Position numbers and translations under genes: made by a program. Shown here in pieces: positions 54,236 to 62,004 of a stretch of DNA of 64,000 bases. This stretch comes from an uncultured Planctomycetaceae bacterium (GTDB lineage: Bacteria > Planctomycetota > Planctomycetia > Planctomycetales > Planctomycetaceae): assembly GCA_937916515.1 (NCBI GenBank), contig CALFSX010000213.1, positions 1-64,000 of the forward strand. The letters are read 5' to 3'. The notes under the pieces are model-generated. The model searched no databases and was not told the origin of the DNA. It saw only the letters and a program-made list of their open reading frames with translations. Numbering within the stretch: position 1 is the first letter of the stretch; the number at the start of each line of letters is the position of its first letter.

Positions 54236-55099
54236 CTACCCAGCTTTCTGGCTGAACCGAGCCGCCTCAAGTGTGTTTTGCAACAACATCGCAATTGTCA
54301 TTGGGCCAACTCCACCGGGCACGGGAGTAATGGCGGCCGCGATTTCAGACGCCGCCGCAAAGTCAACGTCACCGACAAGTTTGTCGTCGACTCTGTTGAT
54401 TCCGACATCAATGACAACCGCACCTGGTTTGATCATGTCGCTTTTGACAAACTCGGGGATTCCCACTGCAGCAATCAATATGTCTGCCTGCCGACAGATC
54501 GCTGCGATATCCGCGGTTCGACTGTGGCAGATTGTCACTGTGGCGTCGGCTCCCTTTTGCACCAGCAAGGCGGCCATCGGTTTGCCCACGATGTCGCTTC
54601 TGCCGATGACAACGGCGTGTTTGCCGGCAGTGGCGATGTTTTCGTGCTGCAGCATTTTCATCACACCGTGAGGCGTGCAGGGAAGAAAACGTGGGCGGCC
54701 CTGAAGCAAGAGTCCCACGTTTTCAGGATGAAACCCATCCACATCTTTGCTGGGCAGAATCGCATCCAGAATGGGAGTGGAATTCAAATGCTTCGGCAAA
54801 GGCAACTGCACCAGAATTCCATGCACACCTGCATCATTGTTCAGCTGTTCGACAAGTGCTGCCAGTTGTTCCTGAGTTGTCTCCGCAGGAAGACGATGTA
54901 GTGTACTTTTCAGACCACACGCCTCACATGCTCGTTCTTTGTTGCGCACATAGACCTGGCTGGCCGGATCGTCGCCAACCAGCACGGCGGCAAGGTGTGG
55001 TGTGATTCCTGTGTTGGCAACGAAAGCTGCGGTGTCTGCGGTGACTTTTTTTTTGACTGCCGCTGAGATGGCTTTTCCGTCGATGATTTTCGCTGCCAT
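54236..55099 (-). CDS. folD: Bifunctional methylenetetrahydrofolate dehydrogenase/cyclohydrolase
   Basis: 287 residues. It interconverts 5,10-methylene-, methenyl- and 10-formyl-THF. Motifs: YVRNKERACEACGL (Tyr and Lys of the active site), LPLPKHLN, KDVDGFHPENVG, PCTPHGVMKML, VVIGRSDIVGKPMAALL (NADP site) and the C-terminal PVPGGVGPMTIAMLLQNT. All hallmark residues are intact. It is monocistronic; a 23-bp inverted repeat follows. Confidence 0.96.
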   Translation of the reverse strand: MAAKIIDGKAISAAVKKKVTADTAAFVANTGITPHLAAVLVGDDPASQVYVRNKERACEACGLKSTLHRLPAETTQEQLAALVEQLNNDAGVHGILVQLPLPKHLNSTPILDAILPSKDVDGFHPENVGLLLQGRPRFLPCTPHGVMKMLQHENIATAGKHAVVIGRSDIVGKPMAALLVQKGADATVTICHSRTADIAAICRQADILIAAVGIPEFVKSDMIKPGAVVIDVGINRVDDKLVGDVDFAAASEIAAAITPVPGGVGPMTIAMLLQNTLEAARFSQKAG

Positions 55100-55257
55100 G
55101 GTTCTGTCATTCTATCTGTCTGTCAAAGTTTTGAAATTGCTCGATCGCTCGACCAGTTTGGCTTCCGTGCGTTCAAGACGATTGCCGAAGCGGTTGATGT
55201 TATTTCCGGCTTTGATCGTCGTTAGATCCTCACTCAGGTGGACCTCATCTCTTGTTC

Positions 55258-55341
55258 GTAGCGACAACGGAGCGGCTCGGCGGTTCGAACGTCCCACGTT
55301 TTCTCGCATGCCACGCCACCGGGTCAAGGGCGAAGCCCTTG
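55258..55341 (-). repeat. Dispersed 3'-end repeat, copy 2
   Basis: About 84 bp. It matches copy 1 closely, including agcgacaacggagcggctcg and gggtcaagggcgaagccctt. It lies four bases after the stop of the U32 peptidase gene, oriented like the other copies with respect to that gene. Confidence 0.75.
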
Positions 55342-55345
55342 TCGG

Positions 55346-57922
55346 TTAAAGGATGGCCAAAGGGTTTCGGCGTTCTTCCAGAGTGCCGCGTGTCACTCCG
55401 ACACGATTGCTGGCTTGTAGTTGGTTCCATACCTGATGCCCGGAAATCGTACCATTCAGCAAGCCCCGATAAAGACTTAGAGTCCTACGGATTCGGTCTT
55501 CATCATCGTTGAGAAATTCAATGCGATAGCTGCGAATGCCGTGCTCCTGCAACACAGAAACGACTTCTGCAGAACTCTGTGGCGTTGCGTTAAATAACGT
55601 ATTGCGGCAGCCAACGTCAGCCGTGAGCGGATGTTCCAGGCCTGTTCGGTCGCGTAGTTCCACTTTGTGAAAGTCACATGGTCGACCGCAGTTGGTCTTG
55701 TTGGTTCCCGGCGACAGTACAGAACAAAACACGCAGTGTTCCATATGAAACATGGGCATGTGTTGGTGAATGACGACTTCCAGCCATTGAGACGGCACGA
55801 CCTTAACAAGATCAAGCAGTTGGTCTCGATTCATGTCGTAAGACGCGGTGACTCGCTGCACTCCGTGATCAATCAGGTATTCGGCGGTCAGTTCGTTGGT
55901 CGCATTCAGAGAAAAGTCGGCGACTGTTGGGATGTTGGCATCATGGAAAAACGCCATGCCGGCAAGATTGCGGATCAGTACGCCACTGGGCTGATGCTTC
56001 AGCATCGCTTTGAAAATTCCCATCTCGCCAGGCTTCTGAATGCGAGGCGTGGCCGGATAGACGTGGACATTGGCTTCACGTCCGATTCGTACGGCGTCGC
56101 CATATTGCCGGATATCGGCGAAGTCTGCGTAGATCGTTGTTGTGTTTCGGGCGACAGGATTGACTGCGTTTGAGTTCTCTTCGTTGCTGGGCAGGATGCT
56201 GACCACCGTTTGAAGCTGTTCCAGAGATCGGCACAGCACATTCAGCGAAGTTGTTGATTGAGGTTGGGTGGCACTGCTCTTTTGCTGAATTGCCGTCTGC
56301 ATTTCCGGCAAAACGGGCGTTGAACTAAGTCGCCGCTGCTGTTGTGCGGGAGCGGTTTGAAGTCTTTCAATCATCTGCCGACGAAGTAAGCCGAGCACGC
56401 TAAGCGGCACCATTGGCCCGCCTTCGATGATGGCAGAAAGCTGGTTGAGTTCGAAAATGGTTGCTCCCAGGCGGCTGAACTGTTCTTTGAGTGTGTCTGC
56501 TGATAGCGGATGCTTGCGAGCGACTTCCAGCACGGTTTCCGATTCAACTGTGCAGGTTGCCCCGTTCTGTGCGGTTGCTTTGACTTTAAGTTGTTGACCG
56601 GCCATTGCCGTGACTTCAAGGTTCAGCCCAACGCGTCGTCTGGAATCCGGCCCTTCGAAGGATGCTCTTAGTCGTTTGTTGAGCCGAGGGTCGTCGGTCT
56701 TCCAGATCTTCAAGCCTGTATTCAGCGCGGATACGTCTACGGCATTGCGGTCGAATGCAAGGCCCACAATTCCGCCGTCAACCAATCCGGTTTGTCGTTC
56801 GTTATCGCGGAAGATTTCGTAAACGCGACCGCCCTGCTCTGCGTTGTTTTCTCGATCACCCTGAAAGACGATTCCGTCGCCGGCCGCAACCGAACTTTCC
56901 AGTCGCACGAAGACTCGGTCGTATTCGATGCCAACAACTTCTCCCAGCAACACGCCTCGTTTGGTTGAGCTGGTGGCTGGCACCAGCATTTTGTGATCGC
57001 AGCCTTCCAGCCAGCCCGGACTGAAACCTCGCGAAAACGACATTTCAAGATCATTTACTTCAGAGCGACTAAACGCAATTTTGCGACCAGCAAAGGCCGC
57101 ATCGATGGCTTTGCGATAGTGCTGAACAGTGTTGGCCACGTATTCGGAGGTCTTCAGGCGACCTTCGATTTTAAACGAACAAATGCCGGCTTCGATGAGT
57201 TCTGTTGTGAGGTCAAAGGCCGCCAGGTCCTGAGGGCTAAGCAAGTATTTCTGGTCGCCAAGTTCGACGTCTTTGCCATCGCAGATCAGGTCGTAAGACA
57301 GTCGACAGGCCTGAGCACACTGGCCACGATTTGCACTGCGGCCGCCGAGCGATTCGCTGGTCAGACACTGTCCGGAATATGCTACGCACAGAGCTCCATG
57401 AACGAATGCTTCCAGTGGCATATCGGTCTTGCTGCTGATGTTGCGGATTTCGCTCACCGATAATTCTCGCGGCAAGACGACTCGTTCAATGCCCAGGTCG
57501 CGAGCGACTTCAATGCACTCTGCACTGGTGAGCGTCATTTGTGTGGAAGCGTGCAGAGCGAAGTCGGGGCAGATCTTTCGCAGCAATCGAGCAACACCCA
57601 GGTCCTGCACCAAAGCGGCATCAACGCCTGCGGCGGCCAGGTGGCGAGCCACATCTTCCATTCGCGGAAGTTCGTCCGTAAAGGCCAGGGTGTTGAGCGT
57701 CACGTAGCCTTTCATGCAACGTTGATGCAGAAAGGCCATAACTTCAGCGATGTTTTCAAGGCTGAAGTTTGTCGCTCTGGCACGTGCGTTAAAGCCGGCG
57801 TCCAGGCCCAGATAGACGGCATCGGCTCCATTTTCGGCGGCCGCACGAATGCAGTCCCAATCACCGGCGGGAGCCAGCAGTTCAGGCGGAATGGTTGTTG
57901 GTTTTGGCAGGGGAAGAGTCAT
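55346..57922 (-). CDS. U32-family peptidase / RlhA-like protein with Fe-S cysteine motifs
   Basis: 858 residues, long for U32. N-terminal U32 domain: PPELLAPAGDWDCIRAAAEN, GADAVYLGL and VHGALCVAYSGQCLTSESL, with a cysteine group (CLTSES...CAQACR) characteristic of Fe-S U32 proteins. The middle is a DUF3656-like segment. A C-terminal cysteine set lies in HCVFCSVLSPG and NCGRPCDFHKVEL. Related proteins (RlhA, UbiU/V) hydroxylate RNA or ubiquinone precursors instead of hydrolysing peptides. The substrate is uncertain. Confidence 0.87.
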   Translation of the reverse strand: MTLPLPKPTTIPPELLAPAGDWDCIRAAAENGADAVYLGLDAGFNARARATNFSLENIAEVMAFLHQRCMKGYVTLNTLAFTDELPRMEDVARHLAAAGVDAALVQDLGVARLLRKICPDFALHASTQMTLTSAECIEVARDLGIERVVLPRELSVSEIRNISSKTDMPLEAFVHGALCVAYSGQCLTSESLGGRSANRGQCAQACRLSYDLICDGKDVELGDQKYLLSPQDLAAFDLTTELIEAGICSFKIEGRLKTSEYVANTVQHYRKAIDAAFAGRKIAFSRSEVNDLEMSFSRGFSPGWLEGCDHKMLVPATSSTKRGVLLGEVVGIEYDRVFVRLESSVAAGDGIVFQGDRENNAEQGGRVYEIFRDNERQTGLVDGGIVGLAFDRNAVDVSALNTGLKIWKTDDPRLNKRLRASFEGPDSRRRVGLNLEVTAMAGQQLKVKATAQNGATCTVESETVLEVARKHPLSADTLKEQFSRLGATIFELNQLSAIIEGGPMVPLSVLGLLRRQMIERLQTAPAQQQRRLSSTPVLPEMQTAIQQKSSATQPQSTTSLNVLCRSLEQLQTVVSILPSNEENSNAVNPVARNTTTIYADFADIRQYGDAVRIGREANVHVYPATPRIQKPGEMGIFKAMLKHQPSGVLIRNLAGMAFFHDANIPTVADFSLNATNELTAEYLIDHGVQRVTASYDMNRDQLLDLVKVVPSQWLEVVIHQHMPMFHMEHCVFCSVLSPGTNKTNCGRPCDFHKVELRDRTGLEHPLTADVGCRNTLFNATPQSSAEVVSVLQEHGIRSYRIEFLNDDEDRIRRTLSLYRGLLNGTISGHQVWNQLQASNRVGVTRGTLEERRNPLAIL

Positions 57923-58192
57923 GTGGACACTGTGGCGATCAGTTTTGCGATCTGCAAAGGTGTGTCATCGTATTTCATTGGAATTCGCAACGTTGTAGTC
58001 TGCTTGCCGTGATTCGCTTAGCCGACACCTCGCGGGCGATCGATCAGTGGCAGCAACATCGATTATAGGCGCGAAATTCACCTCCCCAACGGGAAAATGC
58101 GTCGGCCCCGATTGTCTCACGACTCGGTTGAGGCAAGAATGCCGTACGGGCGGATCGCTCGCCGACAATGGATCGTATTTGAAAGGACTCGC

Positions 58193-59125
58193 ATGTCTGG
58201 CCGTCAGAACAAAAAGGGAAAGTCGCAGCCGGGCAAGCTTGACGCCATTTCAGGGCTAATGGGGGCCAATCCGGTTTTCGCTAAAATGCTGATGGAAGGT
58301 ATGGTTAAAGGGTTTGGGGCTGACTTTTTGGGGCAAGAGGAGGCGAGTGCGTCACAGTTGGCGAGTGTCTTGTCAGGCAACACGCCGCAAAAGATACGGG
58401 TCCGTCCAGCCAAACCTTCGGCCAAAGAGCGAGAGCGCTATGATCAGGTGAGACTGGCTGCTGTGGGAGAGCTTGATCAACTGAGCGGTGATGAAGATTT
58501 TCAAGTGACTAGAGATTCAAAGTGCTGCAGTTGCTGAGCCGATTGCGTCAGATTGCCTGCCATATTGGAATGATTGACGACGCATGGACGGAAGGATCGT
58601 CCAAACTGACAATGTTGATGGAGCGACTGGAACAACTGAAGGAACGTGGCCACCGTCCACTGATTTTCAGCCAGTTCACAACTCATTTGGGGCTGATAAA
58701 GACAGCGTGCGACGCTGCAGGAATCAGCCTCAGTACCTTGTGGCCAGACAACACCCAAAGCTCGTCAGCAGCGCGTGGAAGCATTTCAGAATGGCGAAGG
58801 CGACGCGTTTCTGATTTCTCTAAAAGCGGGTGGCACTGGATTGAATGTGACGGCTGCCGATTACGTGATTCATATGGATCCGTGGTGGAATCCGGGTGTT
58901 GAAGATCAGGCGACAGACCGGGCTCACCGAATTGGTCAGAAAAACAGTGTTATGGTTTATCGCATCATCGCCAAAGACACGATCGAAGAACAGATTTTGA
59001 GTCTTCATGAAGAGAAACGCGATTTGGTTGAAGGCGTATTAAGTGGAGCTGAGGCATCCGCCAAGTTAACCACTGAACAACTGGCAGAACTGATTCGCAA
59101 AAGAGTGCCCTCTGCTGTGAAGTGA
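58193..59125 (+). pseudogene. SNF2-family helicase remnant with several frameshifts
   Basis: It begins with an ATG preceded by gaaaggactc. The first 100 codons (ISGLMGANPVFAKML and on) lead into SAKERERYDQVRLAAVGELDQ, the entry of an SNF2 C-terminal lobe. A 17-bp insertion at 58508-58524 breaks the frame: removing it restores DFQVLQLLSRLRQIACH exactly. Helicase sequence then continues in a second frame to about 58728. Two single-base losses around 58729-58741 shift it again, and from ~58742 it reads QTTPKARQQRVEAF, FLISLKAGGTGLNV and DQATDRAHRIGQKN (motifs V and VI) to the stop at 59125. Nearly all of the N-terminal ATPase lobe, including Walker A, is absent. Clearly non-functional as a helicase. 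Confidence 0.8.
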
Positions 59126-59173
59126 AGCCATTTGACGTGTTTAGTGCTGGCGAGTTCTATTTGAAAGTTTAAC

Positions 59174-59761
59174 ATGTCCGGAAAGATAATTGTTGTTTGT
59201 GGTGCGTGTCAGAAAAAGCTGGGAGTTCCGGAAACAGCATCCGGGAAACGCATTCGCTGCCCCGGATGCAGCGAACCGATTTCTGTTCCCGTGAATTCCG
59301 CTGCTCCGCCCAGCGATGCCTCCAGACGACCTCGAACGGCTGCTTCAAACCAGCGTGCGTCAGCAGAAGTTCGTGATCGAAGCAGCGGGCAGGAATTACT
59401 CAAGTCACCTCGAAAGTCTGCCGCCGGAAAAAGCCCGCAACGACTTAAATCGGCAGGTGCTCCTGCCAGAAAAAAACGCTCTGCGCCAACAAGCAGAAAA
59501 GCTGGTACTGAAAGACGATACGCCGATCCCATAGATGACGATTTGTTCGGCGGAGATGCTTACGGAGATGATTTATACGGAGATGAAACTTCGGGCAGGC
59601 AACTGCCGAGCGTCAAACGAAAGAAGAAAAGCAGTTCTTCCAGCAGCAGTGGTTCTGCCAAATCCAGTGGCGGTTTTCTGAGTTCATATGAAGGTCAGCG
59701 AATTCGGGCGATGGGGACTGGCTTTTTGATGATGGCCGGAGCTGCCGTCTGGTTTATTTGA
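59174..59761 (+). CDS. Zinc-ribbon protein with C-terminal TM region, interrupted by in-frame TGA
   Basis: 195 residues to the first stop. A zinc ribbon at residues ~9-32 (CGACQKKLGVP...CPGCSEPISVP; two CxxC pairs), a basic Ser-rich linker (~40-165) and one TM segment (GTGFLMMAGAAVWFI). After the TGA at 59759-59761 the same frame continues for 30 more codons (AIVYADRIYFYPPILFIMGI and on), giving a second hydrophobic segment and ending at a TGA at 59854. The tail looks like the natural second half of a two-TM hairpin. A Trp-to-stop change, sequencing error or recoding are possible. Confidence 0.6.
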   Translation: MSGKIIVVCGACQKKLGVPETASGKRIRCPGCSEPISVPVNSAAPPSDASRRPRTAASNQRASAEVRDRSSGQELLKSPRKSAAGKSPQRLKSAGAPARKKRSAPTSRKAGTERRYADPIDDDLFGGDAYGDDLYGDETSGRQLPSVKRKKKSSSSSSSGSAKSSGGFLSSYEGQRIRAMGTGFLMMAGAAVWFI

Positions 59762-59854
59762 GCGATCGTTTACGCAGATCGCATCTATTTCTACCCTCCG
59801 ATTCTGTTCATTATGGGAATTGCGACGGTTTTTAAGGCGGCTCTTGCAGAGTGA
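59762..59854 (+). pseudogene. Displaced C-terminal part of the zinc-ribbon protein
   Basis: In the same frame as the preceding gene after its TGA: AIVYADRIYFYPPILFIMGI, then ATVFKAALAE, then TGA. It is hydrophobic with a PP turn, and fits a second membrane helix. It has no ribosome binding site of its own. Confidence 0.6.
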
Positions 59855-60291
59855 TTCTCTGCTTCGGTGAAATGCCGGGTGATACAATGGACGCTGGTTT
59901 TGGGGGTACTGATATCGCCCTGGTTGTGTTCAATATTGGTTGTGTGCAACTGATAAAGCGTGGGGCGTTCGAGCCGTGTTCTGCGAAGATTGCACGTTTT
60001 CCTGGCATTCGCAGTTGTGATGTTGATGCGTGAGCATTCCTTGATCAGAAAGGGGCGTGCCGTTGGGACGTTGTTTGTAGAGTCCATAATGTGGATTTTG
60101 ATGAATCAAAATGCACGCTGCCGACGAGTTTCGCTACAATTTTCATTGTTGGGCAAGCTTCCTCGGCAGCCAGCAATCGCTTTGAGCGAACGCCTTGGTA
60201 ACGGGTTTTGGTTTCACGACAAAAGATGCTAGTCGGGCGAGCCGGAATTTTTCTAAGAATCGAATTTACTTTTTCAATAGGATTTTGCTTC
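59855..60291. other. 437-bp gap
   Basis: Between the zinc-ribbon gene remnant and the oxidoreductase gene. No credible gene, RNA or repeat was found. An in-frame ATG at 60208 upstream of the oxidoreductase is not preferred, because the Tat leader begins at 60292. Confidence 0.4.
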
Positions 60292-61662
60292 ATGTCTGCG
60301 TCACGTCAAACAAGTCGCCGTAGCTTTCTTCAAAGCGTTGCGGCGGTAGGATCTGCTGCTGTTTTTGCACCTTCGGCCAGTCACGCATTTGGATATCGGT
60401 CGCCGAATGATCGGCCAGTTTTTGCAACGATTGGTCTAAGAAATCAGGGTTGGACAATCACCAGCAAGTCATTCAGGTTTGCTGACTTTGCTGCTCTGGC
60501 AGACGTTGACGCCAACGTGCTGGGCGACAATGTGGCCAGGACTGAAAAGGCTCAGAAGAAGAAGCCGGATTCGTACAAAGATTATCGCGCAGTGCTTGAT
60601 CGCCAGGACATCGACGCCGTGATGATTGCGACTCCCGATCACTGGCATACCAAAATTGCCGTTGAAGCGATGCTGGCCGGCAAAGACGTTTACTGTGAAA
60701 AGCCGCTGACTTTGACAATCGCTGAAGGCAAGTTGATTGAAAAAGTCGTAAAGCAAACTGGTCGAGTGTTCCAGGTTGGCACGATGCAGCGATCCGAATG
60801 TGACAATCGCTTCCTGCAGGCCATCGCTTTGGTAAAAGCCGGACGCATTGGAACCGTGAAAAAAGTGACCTGCGGTATCAACGGCATGGAGGCATCTCCC
60901 GTGATGCCCGTTGCACCAGTACCTGAAGGTCTGGACTGGGAAACGTGGCTGGGCCCGGCTCCCAAGGTTGATTATCGAGCACTACCGGAACTGCGAGTCG
61001 GTTACGGCGGCGGCGTTCCATTGTTCAGCAACTGTCATTATTCATTCCGCAACTGGCACGAATACAGCGGCGGCAAGCTGACCGACTGGGGCGCTCATCA
61101 TGTTGATATTGCGTGCTGGGCTTTGGGAGCAACAGAAACCGGTCCGAGCAAGGTAACGCCTGTCGATTTCACGTTGCCGGTCGAATATAAAGACGGGCAT
61201 CCAACAGTTGCCGACCAGTACAATGCGGCAACTAAGTTCAACATTAAAGTCGATATGCCAAACGGTGTCGAAATGCTGATTACCAGCGAAGGCGACAACG
61301 GCATTATGTTTGAAGGCACGGAAGGTCGCTTCTTTGTTAATCGTGGCAAGATTGTTGGCAAGCCGGTTGAAGATCTGAAAGACAATCCTCTGGCAGAAGG
61401 TGCTATTGAAGACGTCTATGGCGGACCTGTGAGTGCTAACCACACGGCCAACTTTACAGACGCGATGAAGTCTCGCAAACAGCCAATTTCTGATGTGTGG
61501 TCTCACAATCGCATGCTCGAAATCTGCCACCTTAGCAACATTGCAATGCGTCTGAACCGACCTTTGAACTGGGATGCGGCCAAGCGAGAAATCGTGGGTG
61601 ACGAACAGGCGAATTCGTTCCTTGCTCGCGAAAACCGCAAGGGCTTCGAGATTAATATGTAG
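60292..61662 (+). CDS. Gfo/Idh/MocA-family oxidoreductase, Tat-exported
   Basis: 456 residues from MSASRQTSRRSFLQSVAAVG, with the twin-arginine motif SRRSFLQ at ~8-14. A Rossmann-type NAD(P) domain follows (FATIGLRNQGW; less canonical glycines), then DAVMIATPDHWHTKIAVEAM, DVYCEKPLTLTIAEG (the EKP motif with catalytic Lys) and VGTMQRSECDNRFLQ. The C-terminal sugar-binding beta-sheet contains GGKLTDWGAHHVDIACWALG. Such exported enzymes oxidise or reduce sugars or polyols; the substrate is unknown. A strong terminator follows. Confidence 0.9.
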   Translation: MSASRQTSRRSFLQSVAAVGSAAVFAPSASHAFGYRSPNDRPVFATIGLRNQGWTITSKSFRFADFAALADVDANVLGDNVARTEKAQKKKPDSYKDYRAVLDRQDIDAVMIATPDHWHTKIAVEAMLAGKDVYCEKPLTLTIAEGKLIEKVVKQTGRVFQVGTMQRSECDNRFLQAIALVKAGRIGTVKKVTCGINGMEASPVMPVAPVPEGLDWETWLGPAPKVDYRALPELRVGYGGGVPLFSNCHYSFRNWHEYSGGKLTDWGAHHVDIACWALGATETGPSKVTPVDFTLPVEYKDGHPTVADQYNAATKFNIKVDMPNGVEMLITSEGDNGIMFEGTEGRFFVNRGKIVGKPVEDLKDNPLAEGAIEDVYGGPVSANHTANFTDAMKSRKQPISDVWSHNRMLEICHLSNIAMRLNRPLNWDAAKREIVGDEQANSFLARENRKGFEINM

Positions 61663-62004
61663 GCGAATTCAGGTAGACAAGTTCTGATGGCCGTGCGAGT
61701 TTTAAGCAGACTCGCACGGCCTTTTTTGTGGGTCTGTCAGCAATGTCTTCCAAACTTTGGGCCGCATGTTGTCAGGCGTTATCAATCGAGCGGACTTTCA
61801 TTTGCGCGAGCCGCTCTTTCAGGATGCAATTACGGAATTTTAAAGATGGTCGCTTCACTGGAAAGCTTGATCTCCAGATTCCAGCCGCTGGCCGTGTTGT
61901 GCATTGTGGCGTTGGCAGACTCAATGCGTTAGTCTGTACCGCTCGAAAGCGGCCGCGCTGCTGTTTTTTGTGATCTGACTTCTCTCCGTGTTTGAGGTGT
62001 TCCT
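61663..62004. other. 342-bp gap with terminator
   Basis: It holds the terminator at 61689-61727 and the upstream region of the next gene. Short frames (e.g. at 61728) have no family features. Confidence 0.5.
61689..61727 (+). terminator. Rho-independent terminator after the oxidoreductase gene
   Basis: ggccgtgcgagt and actcgcacggcc form a perfect 12-bp stem around tttaagcag, followed by TTTTTT. Confidence 0.9.

Noticed and set aside
55270-55300. tRNA-like ggttcgaac in the dispersed repeat
   Set aside because: The words also vary between copies (ggctcgaac), and no cloverleaf can be drawn.
59759-59761. Selenocysteine insertion at the in-frame TGA
   Set aside because: No SECIS-like hairpin was evident directly after the TGA, the position is in a membrane helix, and neighbouring genes end normally in TGA. 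Left as probable nonsense change.
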